In this document: positions 6,189-12,014 of the stretch, piece by piece
Numbering within the stretch: the first letter of the stretch is position 1
Layout: each line of letters starts with the position of its first letter
Made by a program: the position numbers and the translations under genes
Notes under the pieces: generated by a model
What the model was told of the DNA's origin: nothing
What the model saw: only the letters and a program-made list of their open reading frames with translations
The model's database searches: none
Assembly: GCA_900548145.1 (NCBI GenBank)
Contig: URJB01000056.1
Location: 1 to 12,014 of the forward strand
Direction of reading: 5' to 3'
DNA: 12,014 nt
Source of the DNA: an uncultured Eubacteriales bacterium
GTDB lineage: Bacteria; Bacillota; Clostridia; Christensenellales; Aristaeellaceae

Positions 6189-6947
6189 TTACCGATTGCG
6201 GCGGATGATCTCCTGCGCCAGCTGGCGGTAGCTTTCCGCGCCCTGACTGCGGGGATCGTAAAGATGAATGGGAACGCCGTGGCTGGGGGCTTCGCCCAGA
6301 CGCACGTTGCGGGGGATGGCCACGGAAAAGACCTTATCCCGGAAATGCTTCTTGACGGATTCCACCACCTGCAGGCTCAAATTGGTGCGCCCGTCCAGCA
6401 TGGTCAAAAGCACGCCCTCGATCTCCAGGGAGGGATTGAAGGTATGCTTTACCCGGCTGATGGTGTTCATCAGGCTGGATACGCCTTCCAGCGCGTAATA
6501 CTCGCACTGGATGGGGATGAGCACCCGCTGGCAGGCGGTGAGGGCGTTGAGGGTAAGGAGACTTAGGGACGGCGGGCAGTCCACAAAGACGAAATCGTAA
6601 TTGCGTTCCAGCCCCATGAGGACGCTCTTGAGCCGATATTCCCGCTGATCCAGATCCACCAGCTCCAGCTCGGCGCCGGCCAGACGGATGTCGGCGGGCA
6701 GCACGTCCAATCCCTTGACGGCGGTGTGCTTCAGGCAGGCGTTGACCGGCGCGCGGCCCATCAGCACCTCATAGATCGAGGTGGAACCTGCCTGCAGACC
6801 CAGACCGCTGGTGGAATTCCCCTGAGGATCCAGATCCACCAGAAGGACCTTTTTGCCCGCGTCCGCCAGACAGGCGGTCAGGTTGATGGCGGTGGTGGTT
6901 TTGCCCACGCCTCCCTTTTGGTTGGTGATCGCAATCATTTTGCCCAT
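6189..6947 (-). CDS. soj: ParA-family ATPase Soj
   Basis: Deviant Walker-type ATPase of chromosome segregation, 252 aa (Bacillus Soj is 253). The start IAITNQKGGVGKTTTAIN holds the deviant P-loop KGGVGKTT with its signature lysine. DLDPQGNSTSGLG is the next conserved box, and FVFVDCPPSLSLLTLNAL is Walker B. VLLTMLDGRTNLS, IPRNVRLGEAPSHG and the end QLAQEIIRR are typical of chromosomal Soj. There is no N-terminal helix-turn-helix, which sets it apart from plasmid type Ia ParA. Start ATG 6947 has GAGGG 8 bases upstream. The pair is not beside gidAB, rnpA or dnaA, its usual setting near the origin, but between M15 peptidase genes. Confidence 0.96.
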   Translation of the reverse strand: MGKMIAITNQKGGVGKTTTAINLTACLADAGKKVLLVDLDPQGNSTSGLGLQAGSTSIYEVLMGRAPVNACLKHTAVKGLDVLPADIRLAGAELELVDLDQREYRLKSVLMGLERNYDFVFVDCPPSLSLLTLNALTACQRVLIPIQCEYYALEGVSSLMNTISRVKHTFNPSLEIEGVLLTMLDGRTNLSLQVVESVKKHFRDKVFSVAIPRNVRLGEAPSHGVPIHLYDPRSQGAESYRQLAQEIIRRNR

Positions 6948-6974
6948 TTCAAGTTCCCTCGCGTCCTTTGTTCA

Positions 6975-7907
6975 TCAGAAAACCAGAGAAATCTCCGCGT
7001 CGCCGTCCTCGCCGGTCTCGTCCAGCACATAGCTGGCGGGAGGGGCGTTCTTGGTGCTCTCTTCGTAGGCCAGCTGGGCCTTCACGTCGCCCCCCCGGGC
7101 CTCGAAATCCGCCAGCGCCGCCTGCCATTCCTCGGTGAAGGCCTCCAGCGACATGCCGGTGGAGCTGATGTAACCGGCGGCTTCCTGCCCCACATAGCGG
7201 AAGTGCCAAGGCTCGAATTTGATGCCGGTGGCTGCTTCGCCGTCCTCAGTGTAGCGGAGGATCAGGCCGAACTGGGCGCAGTTTTCCTTCATCCACTGGG
7301 CTTCGGGGGTGTATTTGAAATCCTGCGTCATATATTCCCGGGTGGCGTAGTCCCGGTTAAGGATGTCGCAGCACAGGCCGCTCTGGTGCTCGCTGGCGCC
7401 GGGCTTGTTGACATAGCCGTCGTCTACGCCGTTATTGCGGGCCAGATAGTTCTGGTAGATGGTGGCCTGCGTGCCGTACTTGCGGTAGCCGCTCTTGAGC
7501 ATGAGCACCATGCCGTTGGGATAGCTGGCGGTGTGCTCTGTTTCCTCGCCCTTGGAATTAACGGTGGTGTAGGTGTATTCCTGCACCTCCAGCGCGGCGG
7601 CGAACATTTCCTCGATCGCCTTGGCGCAGGCCTCCTGCAGGTAAATGGTGGCGGAGGTGGCCCGCTTGACGCTGGTCATCTTCACCAGAGGGGAGGGCTC
7701 GAAGGTCTTATCCAGCGGGTTCTGCTCGTTGACCAGAATGAGATAGGGGGACTGCAGAGCCGTCAGCGAAACGCCGTAGGTCCAGCGGACCTCCGGCTCT
7801 TTCACCTCCGAGCCGCCCATGGCTAAGCCGTCTTCACAGAGGGCGGAAACGGGGAGCAGCATCAGGCACAGGAGACAGACCAGCAAAACGCGGCGGAAAT
7901 TCCTCAT
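6975..7907 (-). CDS. Secreted VanY-like D-alanyl-D-alanine carboxypeptidase (M15B)
   Basis: Zinc peptidase expected to trim the terminal D-Ala of cell-wall peptides outside the membrane; 310 aa. A signal peptide is clear (MRNFRR, a hydrophobic core at 7-20, cleavage around 22-25). The catalytic domain has LVNEQNPLDKTFEP (58-71), KSGYRKYGTQ (138-147), GASEHQSGLCCD (170-181) with zinc ligands H174 and D181, and FEPWHFRYVG (231-240) with general base E232 and ligand H235. All active-site residues are present. After about residue 245 comes a tail with many acidic residues, longer than in the neighbouring paralogue. GAGGTG 5-6 bases upstream supports ATG 7907 and overlaps the stop region of the preceding gene (9-bp gap). 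Substrate preference (dipeptide versus pentapeptide) cannot be read from the sequence. Confidence 0.9.
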   Translation of the reverse strand: MRNFRRVLLVCLLCLMLLPVSALCEDGLAMGGSEVKEPEVRWTYGVSLTALQSPYLILVNEQNPLDKTFEPSPLVKMTSVKRATSATIYLQEACAKAIEEMFAAALEVQEYTYTTVNSKGEETEHTASYPNGMVLMLKSGYRKYGTQATIYQNYLARNNGVDDGYVNKPGASEHQSGLCCDILNRDYATREYMTQDFKYTPEAQWMKENCAQFGLILRYTEDGEAATGIKFEPWHFRYVGQEAAGYISSTGMSLEAFTEEWQAALADFEARGGDVKAQLAYEESTKNAPPASYVLDETGEDGDAEISLVF

Positions 7908-7916
7908 GGGAGCACC

Positions 7917-8594
7917 TCAGTTCGTAGCATGATGAAGCAGATAATCATAAAGTTCCAGCTTCCAGCCGGAAAGATACGTTTCAAACGGAAGGCCGGAGGC
8001 GGCGATGGCCTCGGCGTTTTCCCGGCCCACATAGCGGATGTGCCACGGCTCGTAGCTGTAGCCGGTCACGTCCTCGTAGCCCTTCAGATAGCGGACGATG
8101 AACCCGAACCGCTGGCAGTTGGCGTACACCCATTGGCCTTCGGGAGTGGAGCCGAATTTTTCGGACAGGGTCGAACTGTTGCGGGTGGCCAGATCCATGG
8201 CCAGCCCCAGCTGGTGTTCGCTGGCCCCCGGACGGGCCACCAGCTTGTCGGCCTCCGTTTCGCTGCCGGTGCGTTTGGTCTTGCGGTCATAAAGCAGAGA
8301 CTGCTTGGAATAGCTGCGGTAGCCGGACACGCTGGACAGCTTGACGCCCTCGGCCTGCGCCGCCTGAAACAGCTCCTCCAGTGCCGCAGCCGCGTCCTCC
8401 CGCATGCTTTGGGACATGCCGTGAACCTGCGTTTTGCGCAGGGGTTCGGGGACGTACTGCTCACTGATGACGTGCTGGCGATTGACCAGAAAAATGGTGC
8501 CGTCGATATCTTTTTCAGGCAGGGCGGCATTTTTGCTTCCGGAAAGCAGCGTTGCGCCGGTCAGGACGATGGAAAGCATTTTTCCCAGCACCAC
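7917..8594 (-). CDS. Secreted VanY-like D-alanyl-D-alanine carboxypeptidase (M15B)
   Basis: Second intact M15B peptidase, 225 aa, first gene after the promoter at 8695-8723. A short hydrophobic N-terminus (residues 3-18) should export it. Motifs: FLVNRQHVISEQYVPEPL (35-52), SSVSGYRSYSKQ (87-98), GASEHQLGLAMDLA (123-136) with ligands H127 and D134, and YEPWHIRYVG (181-190) with E182 and H185. The active site is complete. Compared with the next gene it lacks the acidic tail, and the catalytic halves are close enough to suggest a local duplication. Two adjacent GTG codons (8594, 8591) can start it; GAGG lies 4 or 7 bases upstream, so 8591 is equally possible, and an ATG lies at 8579. Confidence 0.9.
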   Translation of the reverse strand: MVLGKMLSIVLTGATLLSGSKNAALPEKDIDGTIFLVNRQHVISEQYVPEPLRKTQVHGMSQSMREDAAAALEELFQAAQAEGVKLSSVSGYRSYSKQSLLYDRKTKRTGSETEADKLVARPGASEHQLGLAMDLATRNSSTLSEKFGSTPEGQWVYANCQRFGFIVRYLKGYEDVTGYSYEPWHIRYVGRENAEAIAASGLPFETYLSGWKLELYDYLLHHATN

Positions 8595-8631
8595 GATTCC
8601 TCACACCCTTTCCAACTGGAAACGAAAATTT

Positions 8632-8684
8632 TGTCTGTGCTTTCTTCGGCAGCCCCGGGAAAGAGCCACCGGGAAACAGAGACA
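8632..8684 (-). other. Structured leader of the M15-soj-spo0J unit
   Basis: Between the predicted transcription start and the first peptidase gene the RNA can fold into a stem closed by TGTCT/AGACA (8680-8684 with 8632-8636), continued by GAAA/TTTC and CCCGG/CCGGG pairs, then followed by AAAATTTT. It may be simple leader structure or a weak attenuator. No known riboswitch was recognised. Confidence 0.3.
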
Positions 8685-8694
8685 CACTATAATT

Positions 8695-8723
8695 ATTGTA
8701 TCATTTTTGTAATAATATAGCAA
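8695..8723 (-). promoter_or_regulatory. Sigma-A-type promoter for the M15-soj-spo0J-recQ unit
   Basis: Read on the minus strand, TTGCTA (8723-8718) and TACAAT (8700-8695) are separated by exactly 17 bases in an A/T-rich island that stands out from the GC-rich surroundings. The -35 begins directly after the hflX stop codon. Transcription would start near 8688, giving a leader of about 93 bases. An intact promoter here means the downstream genes need not depend on iscS-hflX transcription. Confidence 0.8.
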
Positions 8724-10496
8724 CTATTTTCTTTCTGTTTCAAGGAGTACAGCCCCTTCCCGGAGGGCGTAATCCACATTTGCCTTTTCGGCCCGCCAGC
8801 GCAGCACCACGCCCTCGGCGGTGTGTTCCTGCGAAAGGACGCTGCCAAGGCGGCGCAGCTTGTCCGTCAGGGCGTAACGGGCGAAGGGGACCAGCAGGGA
8901 GACTTCCTCCGTGCCCGCGTCCAGCGCGTCCTCGATGGCGGTCAGCAGCTCGTCCAGCCCCTGACCCGTAGCGGCGCTGATGGGCAGCGCGCCGGGCAGC
9001 ACGTCGGCGGAGGGAGAGAGCAGGTCGCATTTGTTCAGCGCGTCGATGCGGGGGGCCTCCGTAGCGCCCAGACTGTCCAGCACCTGACCCACGGTATGGC
9101 GGCGGGCCAGCAGCTGGGGGTCGGCCCCGTCGGACACCAGCACCAGCACGTCGGCCAGCCGGGCTTCTTCCAGCGTGGCGTGAAAGGCCTCCACCACCTC
9201 GTGGGGCAGCTTGCGGATAAAGCCAACGGTATCCACCAGCAGGGCTTTGGTGCCATGAGGGAGGTTCACGGGACGGCTGACGCTGTCCAGCGTGGCGAAC
9301 AGCTGATCCTGCACGTATACGTCCGCGCCGGTCAGGCGGTTGAACAGGGTGGATTTGCCCGCATTGGTGTAGCCCACCAGCGCCACCACCGGCACGCCTC
9401 CCTTTTCCCGACTCTGGCGGCGGAGGGTGCGCTGCTTCTCCATTTCGTCCAGCTCTCGACGCAGGTCAGTGAGCCGCTCCCGGATGCGGCGGCGATTGAC
9501 CTCCAGCTTGCTTTCGCCGGGGCCCCGGGTGCCGATGCCGCCGGCCAGACGGCTCAGCACCAGCCCCTGCCCCAGAAGGCGCTGGCTGCGGTATTTCAGC
9601 TGGGCCATTTCCACCTGCAGCTTGCCCTCCCGGGTGGAAGCACGGGCGGCGAAGATGTCCAGAATCAGGGCGGTGCGATCCACCACTTTGATGTGAAGCA
9701 CTTCTTCCAGATTTTTCTGCATGACCCCGGAGAGGACTTCGTCAAAGATGACCAGATCAGCCTGAACGGCCTGACAGCGAAGGGAAAGCTCCTCGGCCTT
9801 GCCCTTGCCGATGCAGAAGGCGGTATCGGGGGAGGGGCGCTTCTGCAGCACCCGCAGCACGGTTTCGGCTCCGGCGGTCTTGGCCAGTTCCTCCAGTTCG
9901 TCCAGCGATTCCTCGCTTTCGATGCCTACCAGAACCGCCCGCTCATGATCTTTTTGCAGTTTTTCCTCCTCGGCCAGATAGGCCGCGTCGGCCTGCTGGA
10001 TATGATCCAGCCAGTCCTGCTGGGGCAGACGGCGGGCGGGCAGCAGCTCCGTCAGCACATACCCGGCGGAGGCATGCTGATCCAGAAACGCGCACTGGGT
10101 GCTGGTAGGCTGGCCCTCCGCGTTCACGCCCACGGCGCATATGGCGTCAAAACGCATGGACAGAAGGGCGCTCAGGTCAACGTCGCTCAGCTGGCCCGTG
10201 GCGCTGGGGTGGGTATGGATGCAGCGAATCATGCTCAGCCGCCGCTGGCTGCGGCGCAGGCGCAGGTCGGGCAGGTCGATGGCGTCCGACCGGCCGATGA
10301 AAATATCGGCAATCTCACCGTAACGGGTGACGTACAGGGCCACCTCCCGGTTGAAGGAGGCCGACCAGCCGCACAGGGCGGACAGCACTTCCTGTGGGAG
10401 AAAAACGTCCGGCTCCAGCTGGAGGTCGTACAGGATCTTCATTTCGTCCAGAACGCTTTTGCGGATGCCCTCGATGTTTCCATGAATATCCGGCAT
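8724..10496 (-). CDS. hflX: GTPase HflX with N-terminal JAMM-like domain
   Basis: Ribosome-associated GTPase that splits stalled or stressed ribosomes; 590 aa, far longer than E. coli HflX (426). The HflX part starts near residue 185: RAVLVG, CIGKGKAEEL, the glycine-rich GGIGTRGPGE (319-328), P-loop GYTNAGKS (375-382), DTVGFIRKLP (422-431) and NKCD (488-491). The N-terminal domain (1-150) has E51, then HTHPSATGQLSDVD (94-107), matching the JAMM pattern HxHP...SxxD with its standard 11-residue step from the second His to Asp. Clostridial HflX proteins are known to carry such an N-terminal extension; a metal-dependent isopeptidase or peptidase role is my inference. ATG 10496 has AAAGGA 6 bases upstream; a TTG at 10517 is less likely. 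It follows the cysteine desulfurase by 36 bp. Confidence 0.93.
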   Translation of the reverse strand: MPDIHGNIEGIRKSVLDEMKILYDLQLEPDVFLPQEVLSALCGWSASFNREVALYVTRYGEIADIFIGRSDAIDLPDLRLRRSQRRLSMIRCIHTHPSATGQLSDVDLSALLSMRFDAICAVGVNAEGQPTSTQCAFLDQHASAGYVLTELLPARRLPQQDWLDHIQQADAAYLAEEEKLQKDHERAVLVGIESEESLDELEELAKTAGAETVLRVLQKRPSPDTAFCIGKGKAEELSLRCQAVQADLVIFDEVLSGVMQKNLEEVLHIKVVDRTALILDIFAARASTREGKLQVEMAQLKYRSQRLLGQGLVLSRLAGGIGTRGPGESKLEVNRRRIRERLTDLRRELDEMEKQRTLRRQSREKGGVPVVALVGYTNAGKSTLFNRLTGADVYVQDQLFATLDSVSRPVNLPHGTKALLVDTVGFIRKLPHEVVEAFHATLEEARLADVLVLVSDGADPQLLARRHTVGQVLDSLGATEAPRIDALNKCDLLSPSADVLPGALPISAATGQGLDELLTAIEDALDAGTEEVSLLVPFARYALTDKLRRLGSVLSQEHTAEGVVLRWRAEKANVDYALREGAVLLETERK

Positions 10497-10532
10497 AGAG
10501 ATTCCTTTCTTTAACAAACGGAAGGGACAGGG

Positions 10533-11681
10533 TCAGGAGCGCAGGCGCGCCCGCAGGTCTTCGACAATGGGGGGCAGGACGGCCAGCACCCGGTCGATCT
10601 CCTCGGCGGTATTGTCCCGGCCCAGGGAAAAGCGCAGGCTGCTGCGGGCCATATCGGGCGAAAGCCCCATGGCGGACAGTACGTGACTGGGCTCCAAGCT
10701 GCCGCTGGTGCAGGCGGAACCGCTGGAACAGGCGATGCCGGCCAAGTCCAGCCGCATGAGCAGGCTTTCGCCCTCTACTCCGGGAAAGGAAAAATTCACA
10801 TTTCCGGGAAGACGGAGGGTGGGATGGCCGTTCAGCCGTGCGTCAGGCACGGCGGACAGTACTCCGTGAATCAGCCGGTCGCGAAGCGTGGTAACACGGG
10901 CCGTGTATTCGGGCAGCTCGGCGGCGGCCAGCGAAAGGGCATCGCCCATGCCCACGATGCCGGGCACGTTTTCCGTTCCCGCCCGAAGCCCCCGTTCCTG
11001 CGCGCCGCCCTCGATGAGATTGTGGATGCGCGTCCCTTTGCGGATGTACAGCGCGCCCACGCCCTTGGGACCGTGGAACTTGTGGCCGGAGAGGGAAAGC
11101 AGGTCTGCGTTCCAGTCGTTCACGTCGATGGGAACGACTCCGGCGGCCTGCACTGCGTCGGTGTGGAACAGCACGCCCGCCTCCCGGGCGATCCGGCCGA
11201 TCTCCCGGATGGGTTCCAGCGTGCCGACCTCGTTATTGGCGGCCATGATGGAGATCAGGGCCGTATCGTCCATCAGCGCCCGGCGAACGTCGTCCGGGGA
11301 AACCAGACCGTTTTCGTCCACCGGCAGATAGGTGACGCGAAAGCCGTCCCGTTCCAGCACGCGGCAGCTGTGCAGCACCGCGTGATGCTCGACGGCGGAG
11401 GTAATGACGTGCTTTTTGCCCGTCTCTGCTGTAGCGCAGCGGATGGCCCAGTTGTCGCTTTCGCTGCCCCCGGCGGTGAAGTAAATTTCCCGGGCCTCGG
11501 CATGAAGCGCCGTAGCCACCTGCCGCCGGGCGTTCTCCACCGCCTTGCGGGCCTCTCGCCCAGCTGCGTGAATGGAGCTGGGATTGCCCGCCCTGTCGCA
11601 GAAGAAGGGCAGCATTTTGGAAAGGACTTCCGGCCTGACCGCCGTGGTGGCGGCGTTGTCCAGATAAATGAAAGGACTCAT
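10533..11681 (-). CDS. iscS: Cysteine desulfurase (NifS/IscS family)
   Basis: PLP-dependent enzyme turning cysteine into alanine and an enzyme-bound persulfide that feeds iron-sulfur cluster, thiamine or tRNA thiolation pathways; 382 aa. It begins IYLDNAATTAVRPEV. PLP contacts include the H99/H100 region (VEHHAV), D175 in HTDAVQAAG and the Schiff-base lysine K201 in SGHKFHGPKG. RAGTENVPGIVG follows, and the active Cys C324 lies in SSGSACTSG. Everything needed for activity is present. ATG 11681 has GAGG 9 bases upstream and gives the family N-terminus; the frame stays open upstream into the repeat at 11842-12014, but that extension is not protein-like. No scaffold (iscU/nifU) or tRNA thiolase is next to it, so the acceptor is unknown; NifS-like is as fair a name as IscS. 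Confidence 0.93.
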   Translation of the reverse strand: MSPFIYLDNAATTAVRPEVLSKMLPFFCDRAGNPSSIHAAGREARKAVENARRQVATALHAEAREIYFTAGGSESDNWAIRCATAETGKKHVITSAVEHHAVLHSCRVLERDGFRVTYLPVDENGLVSPDDVRRALMDDTALISIMAANNEVGTLEPIREIGRIAREAGVLFHTDAVQAAGVVPIDVNDWNADLLSLSGHKFHGPKGVGALYIRKGTRIHNLIEGGAQERGLRAGTENVPGIVGMGDALSLAAAELPEYTARVTTLRDRLIHGVLSAVPDARLNGHPTLRLPGNVNFSFPGVEGESLLMRLDLAGIACSSGSACTSGSLEPSHVLSAMGLSPDMARSSLRFSLGRDNTAEEIDRVLAVLPPIVEDLRARLRS

Positions 11682-11841
11682 GAGCAAAAACCTCGATTCT
11701 GATGGAAAGCCTGACGAAAATCGACAATTGCGCCCCTTATAAGACGCATGAGAACGGGAAAATGTGGCAGTGTTTTTACAAGCAGGGCAATTTTGGCAGG
11801 GAAACGGCGGCATTTGGAGGCCAAGCGGCAATTTTGCTCGA
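11682..11841 (-). promoter_or_regulatory. Upstream region of the iscS-type gene
   Basis: This 160-base stretch lies between the repeat array and the gene. TTATAA (11737-11742) could serve as a -10, but no good -35 is found 16-18 bases away. GGCAATTTTG occurs twice in the same orientation (11786-11795 and 11827-11836), 41 bases apart or about four helical turns, and a shorter relative GACAATTG lies near 11722-11729. These could be operator half-sites, though no regulator is identified. Confidence 0.3.
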
Positions 11842-12014
11842 CCAGACCGGCGAGCCGTGGCACTCGTTGTGCCACGGCGGTAAAACCCCGGCCAAGCCGC
11901 ATGTCCCCCGAGTGCCCTGCGCGCATAGCGCGCAGTGAGGGGCGCAGGGCAAAGCCCTGCCAGACCGGCGAGCCGTGGCACTCGTTGTGCCACGGCGGTA
12001 AAACCCCGGCCAAG
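11842..12014. repeat. Tandem three-hairpin repeat, right array
   Basis: One full unit and the start of another. A 55-bp segment at 11842-11896 is repeated without mismatch at 11960-12014 (offset 118) and is cut by the window end. Hairpin 1 is at 11854-11878 and 11972-11996 (GCCGTGGCAC, loop TCGTT, GTGCCACGGC). Hairpin 2 is at 11917-11935 (CTGCGCGC, ATA, GCGCGCAG) and hairpin 3 at 11944-11960 (GCAGGGC, AAA, GCCCTGC). Order and spacings match the array at 2199-2484. Minus-strand frames run through it but carry no start signal or protein-like sequence. Confidence 0.88.

Noticed and set aside
8735..8755. parS-like site (TGTTTCAAGGAGTACA)
   Set aside because: Only about 11 of 16 positions match the TGTTTCACGTGAAACA consensus, the right half is not palindromic, and it lies in the hflX coding end. 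I found no CACGTG-centred site in the window.
8823..10514. Plus-strand open frame of about 563 codons opposite hflX
   Set aside because: hflX on the other strand has every GTPase motif; this frame is its antisense shadow.
11737..11742. TTATAA as a -10 box for the cysteine desulfurase gene
   Set aside because: No acceptable -35 hexamer 16-18 bases upstream; kept only as a weak note in the regulatory region.
11682..11993. N-terminal extension of the cysteine desulfurase frame
   Set aside because: It is translated repeat sequence; the family start and a GAGG ribosome site fit ATG 11681.

Overview
The window is GC-rich DNA (roughly 60% by eye) from what looks like a Gram-positive member of the Bacillota, probably a clostridial gut-type lineage. 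Support for this: a chromosomal Soj/Spo0J pair, a YitT-family membrane protein, an EndoA/MazF toxin, several VanY-like M15 peptidases, an HflX with the long N-terminal domain seen in clostridial homologues, strong AGGAGG-type ribosome sites and intrinsic terminators. Genus cannot be fixed from this sequence.

Layout. Positions 1-268 are non-coding, with a weak promoter candidate and an attenuator-like pair of overlapping hairpins. On the plus strand, a MazF-type endoribonuclease gene (269-649) overlaps a yitT-family gene (646-1494) by ATGA, and a clean intrinsic terminator follows. Positions 1495-2476 carry no gene. They are packed with repeats: a cluster of hairpins, three copies of a roughly 49-bp repeat at an exact 98-bp pitch, a 14-bp perfect hairpin, and a tandem array of a three-hairpin repeat unit. 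Everything from 2477 to 11681 is on the minus strand. In transcription order it reads iscS-type cysteine desulfurase, hflX, a good sigma-A-type promoter, two VanY-like M15 peptidases, soj (parA), spo0J (parB), a third VanY-like protein that has lost its zinc ligands, and recQ. Gaps inside this run are 9-36 bp except for 129 bp after hflX. The last 170 bp (11842-12014) carry the same three-hairpin repeat family again.

How the genes fit together. The block downstream of the 8695-8723 promoter reads as one transcription unit that joins chromosome segregation (Soj/Spo0J), cell-wall peptide trimming (M15 carboxypeptidases) and DNA repair (RecQ). Upstream, iscS and hflX form a housekeeping pair (sulfur transfer; ribosome rescue GTPase) that may read through. 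The mazF-yitT pair is separate and convergent with recQ.

Most noteworthy: the three-hairpin repeat, whose stems change sequence between copies yet stay paired, flanks the minus-strand gene block, and one copy contains the recQ stop codon in a hairpin loop; the membrane-anchored M15 homologue has all zinc-binding positions replaced; HflX carries an N-terminal domain with a JAMM-type metal motif; and the toxin gene has no antitoxin gene beside it.
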